Notes: generated from the letters alone by a model not told the origin. Shown: positions 1 to 9,286, counted from the stretch's first letter. The stretch: 64,000 bases of DNA from Rikenella microfusus DSM 15922 (GCF_000427365.1 NZ_KE386488.1:744001-808000), one strand, 5' to 3'. A program made the numbers and translations.

Positions 1-40
1 CCGTTCGCGGCGGCCCCGGACTGTCCCGGCAAATACAAGA

Positions 41-77
41 AAAAGCGTCCGCAGACCGGTTGTCCGCGGACGCTTTT
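41..77 (-). terminator. Bidirectional intrinsic terminator beyond the tRNA
   Basis: Perfect 12-bp inverted repeat (arms 41-52 and 66-77) around a 13-nt loop. The arms read AAAAGCGTCCGC and GCGGACGCTTTT, so a T-run follows the stem on either strand. It lies 13 bp beyond the 3' end of the minus-strand tRNA gene and fits as its terminator. Confidence 0.75.
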
Positions 78-89
78 CCGTAACGGGTG

Positions 90-164
90 TGGGCCCAGCT
101 GGGCTTGAACCAGCGACCCCCTGATTATGAGTCAGGTGCTACTAACCAACTGAGCTATAGGCCC
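90..164 (-). tRNA. tRNA with CAU anticodon (Met elongator or Ile2)
   Basis: Read on the minus strand the 75-nt sequence folds as a cloverleaf. The acceptor arm GGGCCTA pairs with the 3' end, a discriminator A follows, the anticodon stem CTGA/TCAG encloses loop CTCATAA, and GGTTCAAGCC forms the T arm. The anticodon is CAT in DNA. CAU is shared by elongator tRNA-Met, initiator tRNA and lysidine-modified tRNA-Ile2; sequence alone does not separate Met from Ile2 here. The D loop is one base longer than usual (GGTTAGTAGCACC). CCA is not encoded. Confidence 0.93.
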
Positions 165-252
165 TTCTCTGTCGCCCGCGAATACGGGGTCTGAGAATAC
201 GTGTGCAAAAATATACTTTTACGCCAGAATATCCAAATCGCCCGCCCCGACC

Positions 253-903
253 ATGCCACAGAAAACCGCTATGACCGACGGAATCCGGAATCTTATTTTC
301 GATTTCGGCGGCGTATTGCTCGACATCGACATCCGCCGCACGGTCGCCGCTTTCGCGGCCCTGGGCCTCCCCGGCCTCGATCCTTTCGATACCCATCCCC
401 GCAACGCCGGGGTATTCCTGCGGCTCGAACTCGGACAGATCACGGAACGGCAGTTCGTCGAACAGCTGCAAGCGCTCGTTCCCGACGGAAATCCCGTCCC
501 GGCTCCCGCGCAGCTGCTCGATGCCTGGAACGCCATGCTGCTGCCTTACGACTGGCGGCGGTTCGAACTGCTCGACCGCCTGCGTGCCGAAGGACGACGC
601 ATATTCCTGCTCAGCAACACCAACCTGCCCCACCGGAGATGTTTCATCGACCGGTTCGACCGCGGCAATCCCGCAGGGAGACCCTTCGAAAGTTATTTCG
701 ACCGCTGTTTCTGGTCCGACGAGATGCACCTGCGCAAACCCGCCCCGGAGATCTACCTCGCCGTACTCCGGGAAGAGGGTCTCCGCGCCCCGGAAACCCT
801 TTTCATCGACGACAACAGCCCCAACACGGACGCCGCCCGCGAACTGGGCATCCGGACTTTCCATCTCGCCCCTCCGACCGCCGTGTCCGACCTGTTCGGA
901 TAA
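253..903 (+). CDS. HAD-superfamily (subfamily IA) hydrolase, YihX-like
   Basis: A 216-aa protein with the HAD motifs in order. Motif I is FDFGGVLLDID near residue 16, with the nucleophile Asp followed by Gly at +2 as in the YihX and epoxide-hydrolase N-terminal branch. Motif II is the LLSNTN segment, motif III the Lys of KPAPEIY, and motif IV FIDDNSPN. Such proteins dephosphorylate sugar phosphates or other small phosphomonoesters in the cytoplasm; the substrate cannot be read from sequence. An ATG at 271 (MTDGIRN) is an equally plausible start and would give 210 aa. The gene stands alone between the tRNA and the convergent uvrC. Confidence 0.88.
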   Translation: MPQKTAMTDGIRNLIFDFGGVLLDIDIRRTVAAFAALGLPGLDPFDTHPRNAGVFLRLELGQITERQFVEQLQALVPDGNPVPAPAQLLDAWNAMLLPYDWRRFELLDRLRAEGRRIFLLSNTNLPHRRCFIDRFDRGNPAGRPFESYFDRCFWSDEMHLRKPAPEIYLAVLREEGLRAPETLFIDDNSPNTDAARELGIRTFHLAPPTAVSDLFG

Positions 904-933
904 CCCGCGGCAATGAATGGATGGCCGACGCGG

Positions 934-2790
934 TCAGGATTCCGGCCGTTTATCTCCGGAACTCCGGTTGCCGAGATAGTCCAGCAGGATCCGCGCCCGA
1001 CCCGCGCCGATCAGTTCCGCCAGCTCCGCCTCCGGCGTGCGGGCCATCCGGGAGAGGGTGCGATATTTCTTGAGCAGGCGTTCGATCGACGTCCTGCCCA
1101 GCCCCGGCACGTTCTCCAGTTCCGATTTCAGGAAATTGATCGACCGCTTTTGGCGGTGGAAAGTGATGCCGAAGCGGTGCGCCTCGTCGCGGATATGCAT
1201 CAGAATGCGGAGCGACTCGCCCGTCTTGTCCAGATAATGCGGGAACGGATCGCCGGGATAATAGACCTCTTCCATCCGTTTGGCCAGCCCCACGACCGAC
1301 ACTTTCCCCCTCAGCCCCAGCTTTTCCAGCGCCGCGAACGCGAACGAAAGCTGCCCTTTGCCGCCGTCGATCACGATCAGGTCGGGCAGCGGCTGTCCCT
1401 CTTCGATCAAACGCCCGTAACGGCGCGTCAGCACCTCTTCCATCGAAGCGAAGTCGTTGGCGCCGACGACGGTCTTGATGTTGAAGTGACGATAATCCTT
1501 TTTGCTCGGCCTCCCGTCCCGGAACACGACGCACGAAGCGACGGGGTTGGTCCCCTGAATATTGGAGTTGTCGAAACACTCGATGTAGCGCGGTTCCACG
1601 GGCAGGTTCAGGTCTTTTTGCATCTTGGCCATGATCCGGTCCGTATGGCGGTCGGGGTCGGTCTTCTCGATCTGTTTGAATTTTTCGAGGCGGGCCAGCT
1701 TGCAGTTCTTCTCGGCCAGCCGGAGCAGCTCCAGCTTATCGCCCCGCTGGGGAACGGTAAAATTCACGGTCGGGAACAGTTCCGCATCGGGCATCATCGG
1801 CACGATCACTTCGCGGGGCAGCGGAATACCCTCTTCCCGTGCCTGGGAAAATACCTGCCCCAAAGCGAAAGCGAGCAGTTCGTCGGGCGACTCGTCCAGT
1901 CGTCCCCGCATCTCGAAGGTGAACGAATGCACCACGGCTCCGTGCACGATCCGCATGTGGTTGCAGAACGACGCCCCCTCGTCGTTCAGGACATAGACGA
2001 CCTCCAGGTTGGTCAGCGTAGCGCTGACGATGACCGACCGGCTGCTGTAACTGGAGAGCATCTCCAGCTTGTCCTTGACGCGGGCGGCCTGTTCGAAATG
2101 GAGTCCTTCGGCCAGTCGTTTCATTTCGGCCGTAAAATACTCTTCGGCGGGCCGCAGGTCGCCGCGCAATATGTTTTTGGCCCCGGCGATGCTCCCGGCG
2201 TAATCCTCTTCGCTCTGGTATCCCACGCACGGCCCTTTGCAGTTGCCGATATGGTATTCGAGGCAGACGGAATAGGTACCGCGGGAGACGGCCTGAGGGC
2301 TGAGGTTCAGTTTGCAGGTACGCAAGGGGTACAGCCCGCGGATCAGCTCCAGCACGGCGCGTTGCATGGTCACGGACGAATAGGGGCCGAAATAAGCGGA
2401 GCCGTCCCGGACGAATTTGCGGGTGGAAAAGATTCTCGGAAAGGGTTCGTTCTTGACGACGATCCACGGATAGCTTTTGCTGTCCTTGAGCAGGATATTG
2501 TATCTGGGCTGAAGCTCTTTGATTAGGTTGTTTTCGAGCAGCAGGGCGTCGGCTTCGCTCCCTACGACGATATGCCGCAGGTCGGCGATCTGACGCACCA
2601 TGACCTGCACTTTACGGGTATGGTCGGCTCTCGATACGAAATAGGAGCTTACGCGGCGCTTGAGGTTCTTGGCTTTGCCCACGTATATGACGATCCCTTC
2701 GGCGTTGAGGAACTGGTACACGCCGGGGCTGTCGGGCAACAGGGCTACTTTTTCTCTGACGCTCTGACGTATGTTTTCGTCGCTGTCCAT
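934..2790 (-). CDS. uvrC: UvrABC excinuclease subunit C
   Basis: Full-length UvrC (618 aa), the nuclease that makes both incisions in nucleotide excision repair once UvrAB has found the lesion. In order: an N-terminal GIY-YIG domain (SPGVYQF, then IVIYVGKAKNLKRRV, residues about 20-50), the four-Cys cluster segment around residues 155-190 (CKLNL, CLEYHIGNCKGPC), a UVR helical hairpin (about 205-240), the RNase H-like nuclease domain (CFDNSNIQG, DLIVIDGGKGQLS) and a C-terminal helix-hairpin-helix (NVPGLGRTS). The start is the only ATG consistent with family length. It is not in an operon with other repair genes. Confidence 0.97.
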   Translation of the reverse strand: MDSDENIRQSVREKVALLPDSPGVYQFLNAEGIVIYVGKAKNLKRRVSSYFVSRADHTRKVQVMVRQIADLRHIVVGSEADALLLENNLIKELQPRYNILLKDSKSYPWIVVKNEPFPRIFSTRKFVRDGSAYFGPYSSVTMQRAVLELIRGLYPLRTCKLNLSPQAVSRGTYSVCLEYHIGNCKGPCVGYQSEEDYAGSIAGAKNILRGDLRPAEEYFTAEMKRLAEGLHFEQAARVKDKLEMLSSYSSRSVIVSATLTNLEVVYVLNDEGASFCNHMRIVHGAVVHSFTFEMRGRLDESPDELLAFALGQVFSQAREEGIPLPREVIVPMMPDAELFPTVNFTVPQRGDKLELLRLAEKNCKLARLEKFKQIEKTDPDRHTDRIMAKMQKDLNLPVEPRYIECFDNSNIQGTNPVASCVVFRDGRPSKKDYRHFNIKTVVGANDFASMEEVLTRRYGRLIEEGQPLPDLIVIDGGKGQLSFAFAALEKLGLRGKVSVVGLAKRMEEVYYPGDPFPHYLDKTGESLRILMHIRDEAHRFGITFHRQKRSINFLKSELENVPGLGRTSIERLLKKYRTLSRMARTPEAELAELIGAGRARILLDYLGNRSSGDKRPES

Positions 2791-2939
2791 CTTTTTTCTC
2801 TCCAGTGAATCCCGGCAGCCGCCGGACCGGTTGGCGGAAGTACGGGCTTCTCTCCGATCCCGTCTCCGGAAAATGCCTCCACCCTACGGAAAGCCCGGCA
2901 CCGCTCGGCACTTGAACCGCGCCGTAACTACCCGGCTTC

Positions 2940-3320
2940 CTCAGGCATCCGGCCCAAATGAAATATAACCGTACGGTTAAAATATAAGTTTCCGCGTCAG
3001 CGGGCGGGCCGGACGCCTCCCCGTCGGGAGGCCCGCAACCCTCGTAAACTCGGAGCGGTCTCCCGGGCGCCCGACCCGAATGAAAAATAACCGTACAGTT
3101 ATTTGCCGAGGGTCGCAGCCTGCGGAGACCGTGAACGAGCACCGCGAGCGAGCGGGCCTCCGCAGGGCGAGGCTGCGGCCCGCGCGACCTAAAGGTCGCA
3201 AAACATGTCCCGGCCATTTAACCGTACAGTTATTGCAAGGTCAGATCCCTGAGGAAGCGCAGATAGTTACAGTCCGGCCTGCGCGCCCTCAAATATCCCC
3301 CTTAACCATACGTTCGTTAA
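2940..3320. repeat. Mosaic repeat island 1 (modules A-B)
   Basis: Fills most of the 658-bp gap between uvrC and the epimerase gene. Degenerate palindromes sit at 2966-2980 (TAACCGTACGGTTAA), 3088-3101 (TAACCGTACAGTTA) and 3218-3232 (TTAACCGTACAGTTA), with a decayed one near 3302-3312. Module A (2981-3087) recurs at 11806-11911 inverted and at 60796-60896. Module B (3102-3217) recurs inverted at 6410-6525 and, diverged, at 44967-45092. Module B contains a small hairpin GCGACCT-AA-AGGTCGC at 3184-3199. Nothing coding is credible here. The rest of the gap to 3448 shows no clear signal. Confidence 0.8.
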
Positions 3321-3448
3321 AGAGCCGCAGGCTGCGAAGAACGCCACATTCACGGCAGTTACCCCGAAACAGGCAACGCGCCTCCTCCCGCTACTGCTTC
3401 CGCATTCCGCCCTGAGGCCGTGCAAATCCTGATAAAAGTCCGAACACG

Positions 3449-4474
3449 CTACGGCAGCCGGTGATACGCCCGATACCAGCGGCAGAACCGGTCGATCCCC
3501 TCCTGCAACGGCGTCGCGGGGCGATAACCGAGATCGCGCTCCAGCGCCGAAGTATCCGCATAGGTGCGGTAAACGTCGCCCGGTTGCATGTCGAGAAACT
3601 CTTTGACCGCCTCGCGTCCAGCCGCCCGTTCGATCGCTCCGATGAAGTCCGCCAGAGCTACCGGTTCGCTGTTGCCGATATTGTAAACGGCCGCCGCCAC
3701 CCCGTCCGCATTCGCGGCCGGAGGCGCGTCGAGCACCGCGCACACCCCCGTTACGATGTCGTCGATATAGGTGAAATCACGATACATGTCGCCGTGGTTG
3801 AACACCCGGATCGGCCTTCCCTCCAGAATCGCGCCCAGAAACAGCGACGGGGACATGTCGGGCCGTCCCCACGGCCCGTAAACCGTAAAAAAACGCAACC
3901 CCGTCGCCGGAATCCCGTACAGTTTGGAATAGGCGTGGGCCATCAGTTCGTTCGACTTTTTGGTCGCCGCGTAAAGGCTCACCGGCCGGTCGGTCATGTC
4001 CGTTTCCGCATACGGCACTTTCTCGTTCAACCCGTAAACGCTGCTCGAACTGGCATAGACCAGGTGCCGGACGGGGAAATGCCGACACGCTTCCAGAACG
4101 TTCAGGAAGCCTGCGATATTGCTTTGGATGTAAGCATACGGGTTCTCGATCGAATAACGCACCCCGGCCTGCGCCGCCAGATTGACCGCCGCATCGAACC
4201 GCTCGGTTTCGAACAGGGCGTCGATAAACGCCTTGTCCGTCAGGTCGGCCCGGACGAAACGGTAGCCGGGCAGTACGGAACTCGCCGCAAACGAGTGTTC
4301 CGCGAGCGACTCCGTCCCCGCAATCCCCGACTCCGCCAGACGGGCATGCTTCAGCCCCACGGCATAATAGTCGTTGATATTGTCGAGCCCCACCACCTCG
4401 TCGCCCCGTTCCGCCAACCGGCGGACGGTATGGTACCCGATAAATCCGGCAGCGCCGGTAACCAGTATTTTCAT
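3449..4474 (-). CDS. UDP-glucuronate 4-epimerase-like NAD-dependent sugar epimerase (CapI/LspL type)
   Basis: A 341-aa extended short-chain dehydrogenase. It has an N-terminal Rossmann motif GAAGFIG (residues 7-13), then GLDNINDYY typical of UDP-GlcA 4-epimerases, a Ser-rich SSSSVYG segment with the catalytic Ser, and the Tyr-Lys pair in YAATKKSNE. These enzymes interconvert UDP-glucuronate and UDP-galacturonate for capsule or LPS. Its ATG overlaps the stop of the upstream glycosyltransferase by 4 nt (ATGA), so the two are probably translationally coupled and act on the same pathway. Assignment to UDP-GlcA rather than UDP-GlcNAc or UDP-Glc epimerisation rests on motif similarity only. Confidence 0.88.
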   Translation of the reverse strand: MKILVTGAAGFIGYHTVRRLAERGDEVVGLDNINDYYAVGLKHARLAESGIAGTESLAEHSFAASSVLPGYRFVRADLTDKAFIDALFETERFDAAVNLAAQAGVRYSIENPYAYIQSNIAGFLNVLEACRHFPVRHLVYASSSSVYGLNEKVPYAETDMTDRPVSLYAATKKSNELMAHAYSKLYGIPATGLRFFTVYGPWGRPDMSPSLFLGAILEGRPIRVFNHGDMYRDFTYIDDIVTGVCAVLDAPPAANADGVAAAVYNIGNSEPVALADFIGAIERAAGREAVKEFLDMQPGDVYRTYADTSALERDLGYRPATPLQEGIDRFCRWYRAYHRLP

Positions 4475-6081
4475 CGTTCGTCGTTTTTATGGATGACTCC
4501 GAAAGCGTAATCCCCCACCCGGTGCACCTCCTGCCCGGCGAAAGCGCGGGTCAGCGCCTCGTCCGTTCCGATCCGTTCCTTGTAGGTGATGACGATCCCC
4601 CGTTCGACCGATTCGAGTTCCTGCGGCGTTTCCAGCAGCACCACCGGCCGTCCCAGATAGACGTCGATATTTTCCGCACGGTCGATGTCATAGGTATAAT
4701 AACGTTCTATCCCGGCCACGTCGCCCACCGCTTTGGCCGCGCCGCAGACGTCGCCCATACCGAGATAACCGTTGAACTGCGGCACGGCGAACGATACGGT
4801 GAAGATCGTCGCCAGCAGCCCGCCCGCCAGCGTGGTGATCGCCGTATGGAGCCGCCCGCGCCACAGCCATACGAGACACGCGACGGAAGCCAGCGTCGCC
4901 AGTGCCGCTCCCACCGGCACGAACATCGAGTCGAGCAACGGAAAATCGATCTGCTTCGCGGCAACGAACAGCCCCGGCAGGGTCAGCGTCAGTACGCCCG
5001 CCGGAACGCCGACCAGCCATTTCATCCACCGGCGAACGCCCGCTTTGGCAATCCAAATCACCGCGATATAGATGAAAAACGGGAAAGCCGGCAGCAGGTA
5101 GATCTGGATTTTGGAACTGACCATCGACAACACGGCGAAGGTGGAGAGCGCCGCCACGAGGAACAGCCGTTCGAGGTCGGTGAGCGCCATCCGCCGCCAA
5201 CGGCACAGCCCCCAGACCAGCACGCCGATCGCCAGCAGCGACCAGGGAGCCAGCGAGTACCAGATCGAAACGCCGTAATACCAGATCGGGGCTTTGTGGT
5301 GGAAAGCGTCCACCGCCCGGCCGGCCGTCTGTTTGACCAGCAGGTTATCCAGATAGGCCGTACCGCCTTCGGCATAGACCGCCCCGAACCATACGACGCA
5401 CAGACCGAGCAGAATGCCCCATGTCCGCCAGCCCCAATAGGTTCCTATTTTACGCCATTCCCGTTTCAACGCCAGGAAAACGATCACCGTCACCAACGGC
5501 ACCAATATGCCGACCGGCCCCTTCGTGAAGACGGCCAGGAAGACCCAGAGGGGGAAAAGCAACCGGTCGCGCCGCAGGCGGTTCTCCCGGTCGGACTCCC
5601 CGCTGTATATCCGCCAGAAAGTGTGCAGGGCCAGCACAATGAACATGCACATCATCATGTCCATGCGCAGCACCACGGCGGAGCCGATGAAATAGACGCT
5701 GGTATAGAGCATCAGCTGTCCGGCCCGTCGGGCCGGGACGCCGGGCACGAGGGGCCGTACCCAGCGGTTCATGATTCGGAGGACGACCAGTGCGGGTACG
5801 ACCGAAAAGAGGCTCATCCAGGTCATCAGGCCGGCCATGTTGTCGCCGAAGATCGTCCGTCCCAGCATCACGAGCCAAAGGTAGAGGGGCGGTTTGTCGG
5901 CATAGGCCGCGCCGTGGTTGTAGAACGCGAAGAGATGGCCGTCGCGGATCGCTTCGTCGGCGATGCTCAGGTAACGCAGTTCGTTGGCTTTGGTAAAGTC
6001 CCGGAAGACGAACAGCGGCAGTACTGCGATAAAAAGCAGCAGGTAGCGTCCCCAGTCTATCGTATCGAGATATTTTCGCAT
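4471..6081 (-). CDS. ArnT-like GT-C glycosyltransferase (GT83/GT39 type), polytopic membrane protein
   Basis: A 536-aa integral membrane protein with about ten to twelve hydrophobic helices. The first periplasmic loop carries the ArnT/PMT signature: an acidic residue in NELRYLSIADEA, followed by YADKPPLYLWL, where KPPL is diagnostic. Family members move a sugar from undecaprenyl phosphate onto lipid A or another periplasmic acceptor. The downstream epimerase overlaps it by 4 nt. A DPM1-like GT2 and a LAB_N protein lie upstream on the same strand, beyond a repeat island. Together they suggest lipid-carrier-dependent glycolipid modification. Donor sugar and acceptor are unknown. Confidence 0.87.
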   Translation of the reverse strand: MRKYLDTIDWGRYLLLFIAVLPLFVFRDFTKANELRYLSIADEAIRDGHLFAFYNHGAAYADKPPLYLWLVMLGRTIFGDNMAGLMTWMSLFSVVPALVVLRIMNRWVRPLVPGVPARRAGQLMLYTSVYFIGSAVVLRMDMMMCMFIVLALHTFWRIYSGESDRENRLRRDRLLFPLWVFLAVFTKGPVGILVPLVTVIVFLALKREWRKIGTYWGWRTWGILLGLCVVWFGAVYAEGGTAYLDNLLVKQTAGRAVDAFHHKAPIWYYGVSIWYSLAPWSLLAIGVLVWGLCRWRRMALTDLERLFLVAALSTFAVLSMVSSKIQIYLLPAFPFFIYIAVIWIAKAGVRRWMKWLVGVPAGVLTLTLPGLFVAAKQIDFPLLDSMFVPVGAALATLASVACLVWLWRGRLHTAITTLAGGLLATIFTVSFAVPQFNGYLGMGDVCGAAKAVGDVAGIERYYTYDIDRAENIDVYLGRPVVLLETPQELESVERGIVITYKERIGTDEALTRAFAGQEVHRVGDYAFGVIHKNDER

Positions 6082-6162
6082 GGTCGGTGTCGGATATTTC
6101 GTTAGGGTTGTCTCGTTTTACGGGCTTCCCGGGCCGGTGCCGTCTGGGTCCGGGGAAAAGCG

Positions 6163-6640
6163 CATTAACCGTACTGTCTAAAGTACTCTCGGCTTCTTAC
6201 GTTGAAACCGAAGTCGGGCAGAGGTTGCCGACCCGGGAATGTGCGATTTCCCGGTCCGACGGGAGGCAGGAACGGGGAATCGCATTCCCGGCGACTTCTT
6301 TGCTTTCTTTCTTGGTCGCCCAAGAAAGAAAGTGCCCCCGCGGCACGGGCGGGCGCAGAAAAAACAAACGCCCGTCGGCGACAGACATTACAATTAAACC
6401 TACGGTTAAATGGCCGGGACATGTTTTGCGACCTTTAGGTCGCGCGGGCCGCAGCCTCGCCCCGCGGAGGCCCGCTCGCTCGCGGTGCTCGTTCACGTTC
6501 TCCGCAGGCTGCGACCCTCGGCAAATAACTGTACGGTTTAAATAACGTTGCCGCGCCAGTGCGGGCGCAACCTTCCACCGTGGAGGCCGGCTCGTTTCCG
6601 CTCCCCGCAGCCTGCGGTCCTTTACACATAGGAACGAAAT
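6163..6640. repeat. Mosaic repeat island 2 (modules E-B')
   Basis: The 622-bp gap between the ArnT-like and LAB_N genes is largely repeat. Palindrome-like junctions lie at 6165-6181, 6394-6409 (TTAAACCTACGGTTAA) and 6526-6540. Module E spans 6182-6393 and holds a 13-bp hairpin (CTTTCTTTCTTGG at 6303-6315, complement at 6320-6332). Module B lies inverted at 6410-6525. A GC-rich tail (6545-6640) is bounded by no clear palindrome. The island splits what looks like one glycolipid locus into two transcription units. Confidence 0.8.
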
Positions 6641-6703
6641 TCTCCCTTTGCCAGGCCGTAGCCGCCCTCGATCAATCAAACTCTTTCCGTACCGGGCGGT
6701 CGG

Positions 6704-7339
6704 CTATCCGCCGTTGCCGGCCGAAGCCGCACGGGCTTTTCTGTATATCAAAATATTGCGCGTATAGGCGATAAAACCGACCGACTGACCGAGAATCAGC
6801 ACCGGGTCATGACGCACGATACCGTAAGCGACGATAGCCGCCGAACCGGTCAGGCTGATGATCCAGAAGCCGACAGGCAGTACCGATTCGCCCCGCCGCC
6901 GCGAATAAAAATACTGATAAACGAACCGCAGCGTGAAAATGACCTGCCCGACCGAGCCGAACAGCAAAAGCCACAGGGGCACCTTTTCGTTCCGGAAAAA
7001 GTCGTGGACAAAGGTATCGGCATGGCTCACGGCGAACCCGATGGCTACCACAGGCGTAACCAACAGCAGCGCCCGGGCGATTCCGGGCACTTTGGCCCAC
7101 ACCCCTTTGGCGCTCAGGTTCCAGATATAGATATAATACGAAATGACCTGTCCCAGCACGATGGCGAAATCGTCGCGCATCCACCCGTAGATGAACAGCA
7201 GGTAGGAACCGGCGAGGCTCAGTATCCAGAAGATCGAAGGCGACACCACGCGCTTGGCGCGTTCGGAGAGTATCCACTGGAGCAGGATACGGGCCGAGAA
7301 AAAGACCTGCGCGAGAAATCCGACGACGTAGAGCAACAT
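6704..7339 (-). CDS. LAB_N (lipid-A-disaccharide synthase N-terminal-like) membrane protein
   Basis: A 211-aa, almost wholly hydrophobic protein with about six helices arranged as two copies of the LAB_N module. The first copy carries FSARILLQWILSE (about residues 14-26) and IFWILSLAGSYLLFIYG. The second carries LRFVYQYFYSRRRGES and FWIISLTGSAAIVAYG. LAB_N domains occur fused to LpxB or next to ArnC/ArnT-like enzymes in lipid A loci; the molecular function is not established, and a lipid or sugar-lipid translocation role is only a suggestion. It follows the GT2 gene by 11 nt, so the two form an operon. Confidence 0.85.
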   Translation of the reverse strand: MLLYVVGFLAQVFFSARILLQWILSERAKRVVSPSIFWILSLAGSYLLFIYGWMRDDFAIVLGQVISYYIYIWNLSAKGVWAKVPGIARALLLVTPVVAIGFAVSHADTFVHDFFRNEKVPLWLLLFGSVGQVIFTLRFVYQYFYSRRRGESVLPVGFWIISLTGSAAIVAYGIVRHDPVLILGQSVGFIAYTRNILIYRKARAASAGNGG

Positions 7340-7350
7340 ACCGGCGCGGC

Positions 7351-8091
7351 CTATTCGAGGTTATTGCCCGCCGTGCGGTAGTTGATATAACGCTTGCGCA
7401 TCCAGCGGTAAGCGAAACAGTCCATGAACGGCCCTGTCAGCCGGTTCCACAGGTGGTATTTCGAATATCCGGCCATGCGCGGGAAATGCCGCACCGGAAC
7501 CTGTTTCACCCGAGCCCCCTGCAACTGGATCAGGGCGGGCAGGAAGCGGTGCATGCCGGTAAAGAACGGGATCCGTTTGGCGTAATCGGTCCGCAGCACC
7601 TTGAGCGGGCAGCCGGTATCCTCCACCCCGTCGTGGGTCATCATCCGGCGGAATCCGTTGGCGATTTTCGACGACATGTTTTTCACGAACGAGTCCTTGC
7701 GGCCGGTGCGGATGCCCATCGCCATCTCGTACTCGCCCATATGGGGCAGGAGCAGGTCGAAATCTTCCGGCGTGGTCTGCAAATCGGCATCCATGTAACC
7801 CACGTATTCCGAAAACGAGGCGTCGATCCCGGCCTTCATCGCCGCGCTGAGGCCGCTGTTCTTTTCCAGGTCGAGATAATAGAAATGTTCGTTGCGCCCG
7901 CAAATCTCGCGCAGACGTTCCGGCGAAGCGTCCTTCGAACCGTCGTTTACGAACAGCACACAGGAGGGATACCCCTCTTGTGCAGCCTGAGGAAGGTACC
8001 TCCTCAGACGTTCTTCGAGGGCGTAGATGTTGTCTTCTTCGTTATATACGGGAACTATAATGGTGAATTTATAGGCGGCGGTTTTGTTCAT
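7351..8091 (-). CDS. Family 2 glycosyltransferase, DPM1/polyprenyl-phosphate sugar synthase-like
   Basis: A 246-aa GT-A enzyme. The N-terminal IIVPVYNEEDNI (residues about 11-22), FVNDGSKD and the metal-binding GYMDADLQTTPEDF are hallmarks of dolichol- and undecaprenyl-phosphate sugar synthases. Unlike ArnC or GtrB there is no C-terminal pair of transmembrane helices, so it resembles soluble DPM1-type enzymes. It likely loads a nucleotide-activated sugar onto undecaprenyl phosphate as donor for a GT-C enzyme such as the one at 4471-6081. It is first gene of a two-gene operon with the LAB_N gene and has a good -7 box 44 nt upstream. Confidence 0.88.
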   Translation of the reverse strand: MNKTAAYKFTIIVPVYNEEDNIYALEERLRRYLPQAAQEGYPSCVLFVNDGSKDASPERLREICGRNEHFYYLDLEKNSGLSAAMKAGIDASFSEYVGYMDADLQTTPEDFDLLLPHMGEYEMAMGIRTGRKDSFVKNMSSKIANGFRRMMTHDGVEDTGCPLKVLRTDYAKRIPFFTGMHRFLPALIQLQGARVKQVPVRHFPRMAGYSKYHLWNRLTGPFMDCFAYRWMRKRYINYRTAGNNLE

Positions 8092-8134
8092 GGCGGATAA
8101 GTGGTGATTCGTCTTCGGGATGGCAATCCCGCCG

Positions 8135-8142
8135 CAAAGTTA
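8135..8142 (-). promoter_or_regulatory. Bacteroidetes -7 box for the GT2-LAB_N operon
   Basis: TAACTTTG read on the minus strand, a full match to TANNTTTG, 44 nt upstream of the GT2 ATG. No clear TTTG -33 element is found at the expected spacing. Confidence 0.5.
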
Positions 8143-8272
8143 GTATATTCCCGTGAAAATCTGCCGGTAAAGAAGTCGGTTTCGATGGTCTGTTCCGGAA
8201 CATCCGGCTCCGGCGGCGCCGTCCGCACGCCGGAAATTCCCGCCGACAGGCCGGTACGGACGGATTCCGCCG

Positions 8273-9163
8273 CTACCGGGCCGGTTCTCCCGTCAGCCGG
8301 CGGTCGATCAGGATTCCTTTGAAAAAACGTTCGGCCACCAGCAGCCCTTCGGGTTTCGAACGGGGATAAGCGACCATGAAATACCATACCGTATGTCCGT
8401 ACTGAGCCATCAGCGCCCGAAATTCGAACGCTTCGACCCCCAGCAGGTAGCTTCCCGACAGGCTCCGCGCCTCGATATTGGGAATAGAATAGTCGTTGCG
8501 GAAAAATTCGAACCCCTGCAAGCCGTTCTCCTGCAACATGCCGAGCAGAATCTGGCGCGTGGCGATATCCCGGTCCACCCCGAAGTCGGGCTGGTAATCG
8601 ATCCGGCTGGCCGTCACGCTCACCGTCCCCGGCTCGGCCCACCGCCGGCTGACCGCTCCGAGCACCACCTGCCGTTGCAGGGTATCCGCCGTCAGAGAGT
8701 CGTTCTCTCTTTGCAGGGAGTCTGCCGAGAAAGCCGCATCTTTTTCGAGCGGGAACGGAAACTTGAGCGTGGCTCCCAGGTCGTCGTAATAACCGATCTG
8801 CCACGCTTTGTCCAGCAGGGCCGCGATCGACGCGCTGCGGTTGTCGCGGTTCCACGCCCGGTAGCCGACGATGCCGACCGCCGTGACCAGCACGGCGATC
8901 CCCAGCGCCAGCAAGGCCCGGCGGGCGGCTTTGCCCCGCATGATAGCGCGGCCGATTTTCCGCTGTTCGCGCACCCCTTCGAGCGCGGTGCTGCTTACCG
9001 CCAGCTCGCCGAGGTACTCGCCGAACTCCCGTCCCGGATTGCGTTTGCTCCATTCGGCGAAACAGTTGTCCATCTTACGCTTGCAAACCGGGCAGAAGAC
9101 CATGTACTGCGATTTGATCTCCACCAGCCTGCCGCAATGGTTGCATTTGATGTAATGCTGCAT
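8273..9163 (-). CDS. Zinc-ribbon, single-pass membrane protein of unknown function
   Basis: A 296-aa protein I cannot place in a named family. Residues 1-30 form a zinc ribbon: CNHCGR then CPVCKRKM. Residues about 31-80 are charged and hydrophilic. One strong transmembrane helix (about 84-103, LLALGIAVLVTAVGIVGY) follows. The remainder is probably extracytoplasmic, with alternating polar and hydrophobic segments and no recognised catalytic motif. The layout resembles membrane-anchored proteins that sense or recruit partners through a cytoplasmic zinc finger. It lies between tsaB and the GT2 operon but is separated from both by more than 100 bp. Confidence 0.75.
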   Translation of the reverse strand: MQHYIKCNHCGRLVEIKSQYMVFCPVCKRKMDNCFAEWSKRNPGREFGEYLGELAVSSTALEGVREQRKIGRAIMRGKAARRALLALGIAVLVTAVGIVGYRAWNRDNRSASIAALLDKAWQIGYYDDLGATLKFPFPLEKDAAFSADSLQRENDSLTADTLQRQVVLGAVSRRWAEPGTVSVTASRIDYQPDFGVDRDIATRQILLGMLQENGLQGFEFFRNDYSIPNIEARSLSGSYLLGVEAFEFRALMAQYGHTVWYFMVAYPRSKPEGLLVAERFFKGILIDRRLTGEPAR

Positions 9164-9286
9164 TTCGTCTTTTACTTTACCGGTTATAAAACCGAAGCCC
9201 GGACGGCTTTCGGCCGATTTCCGCCCGTTCCTGCGGCGGTTCTCCGTCGAACGGTCGTCAATGGCCCGGCAGCCCCGCCCGTTCTC

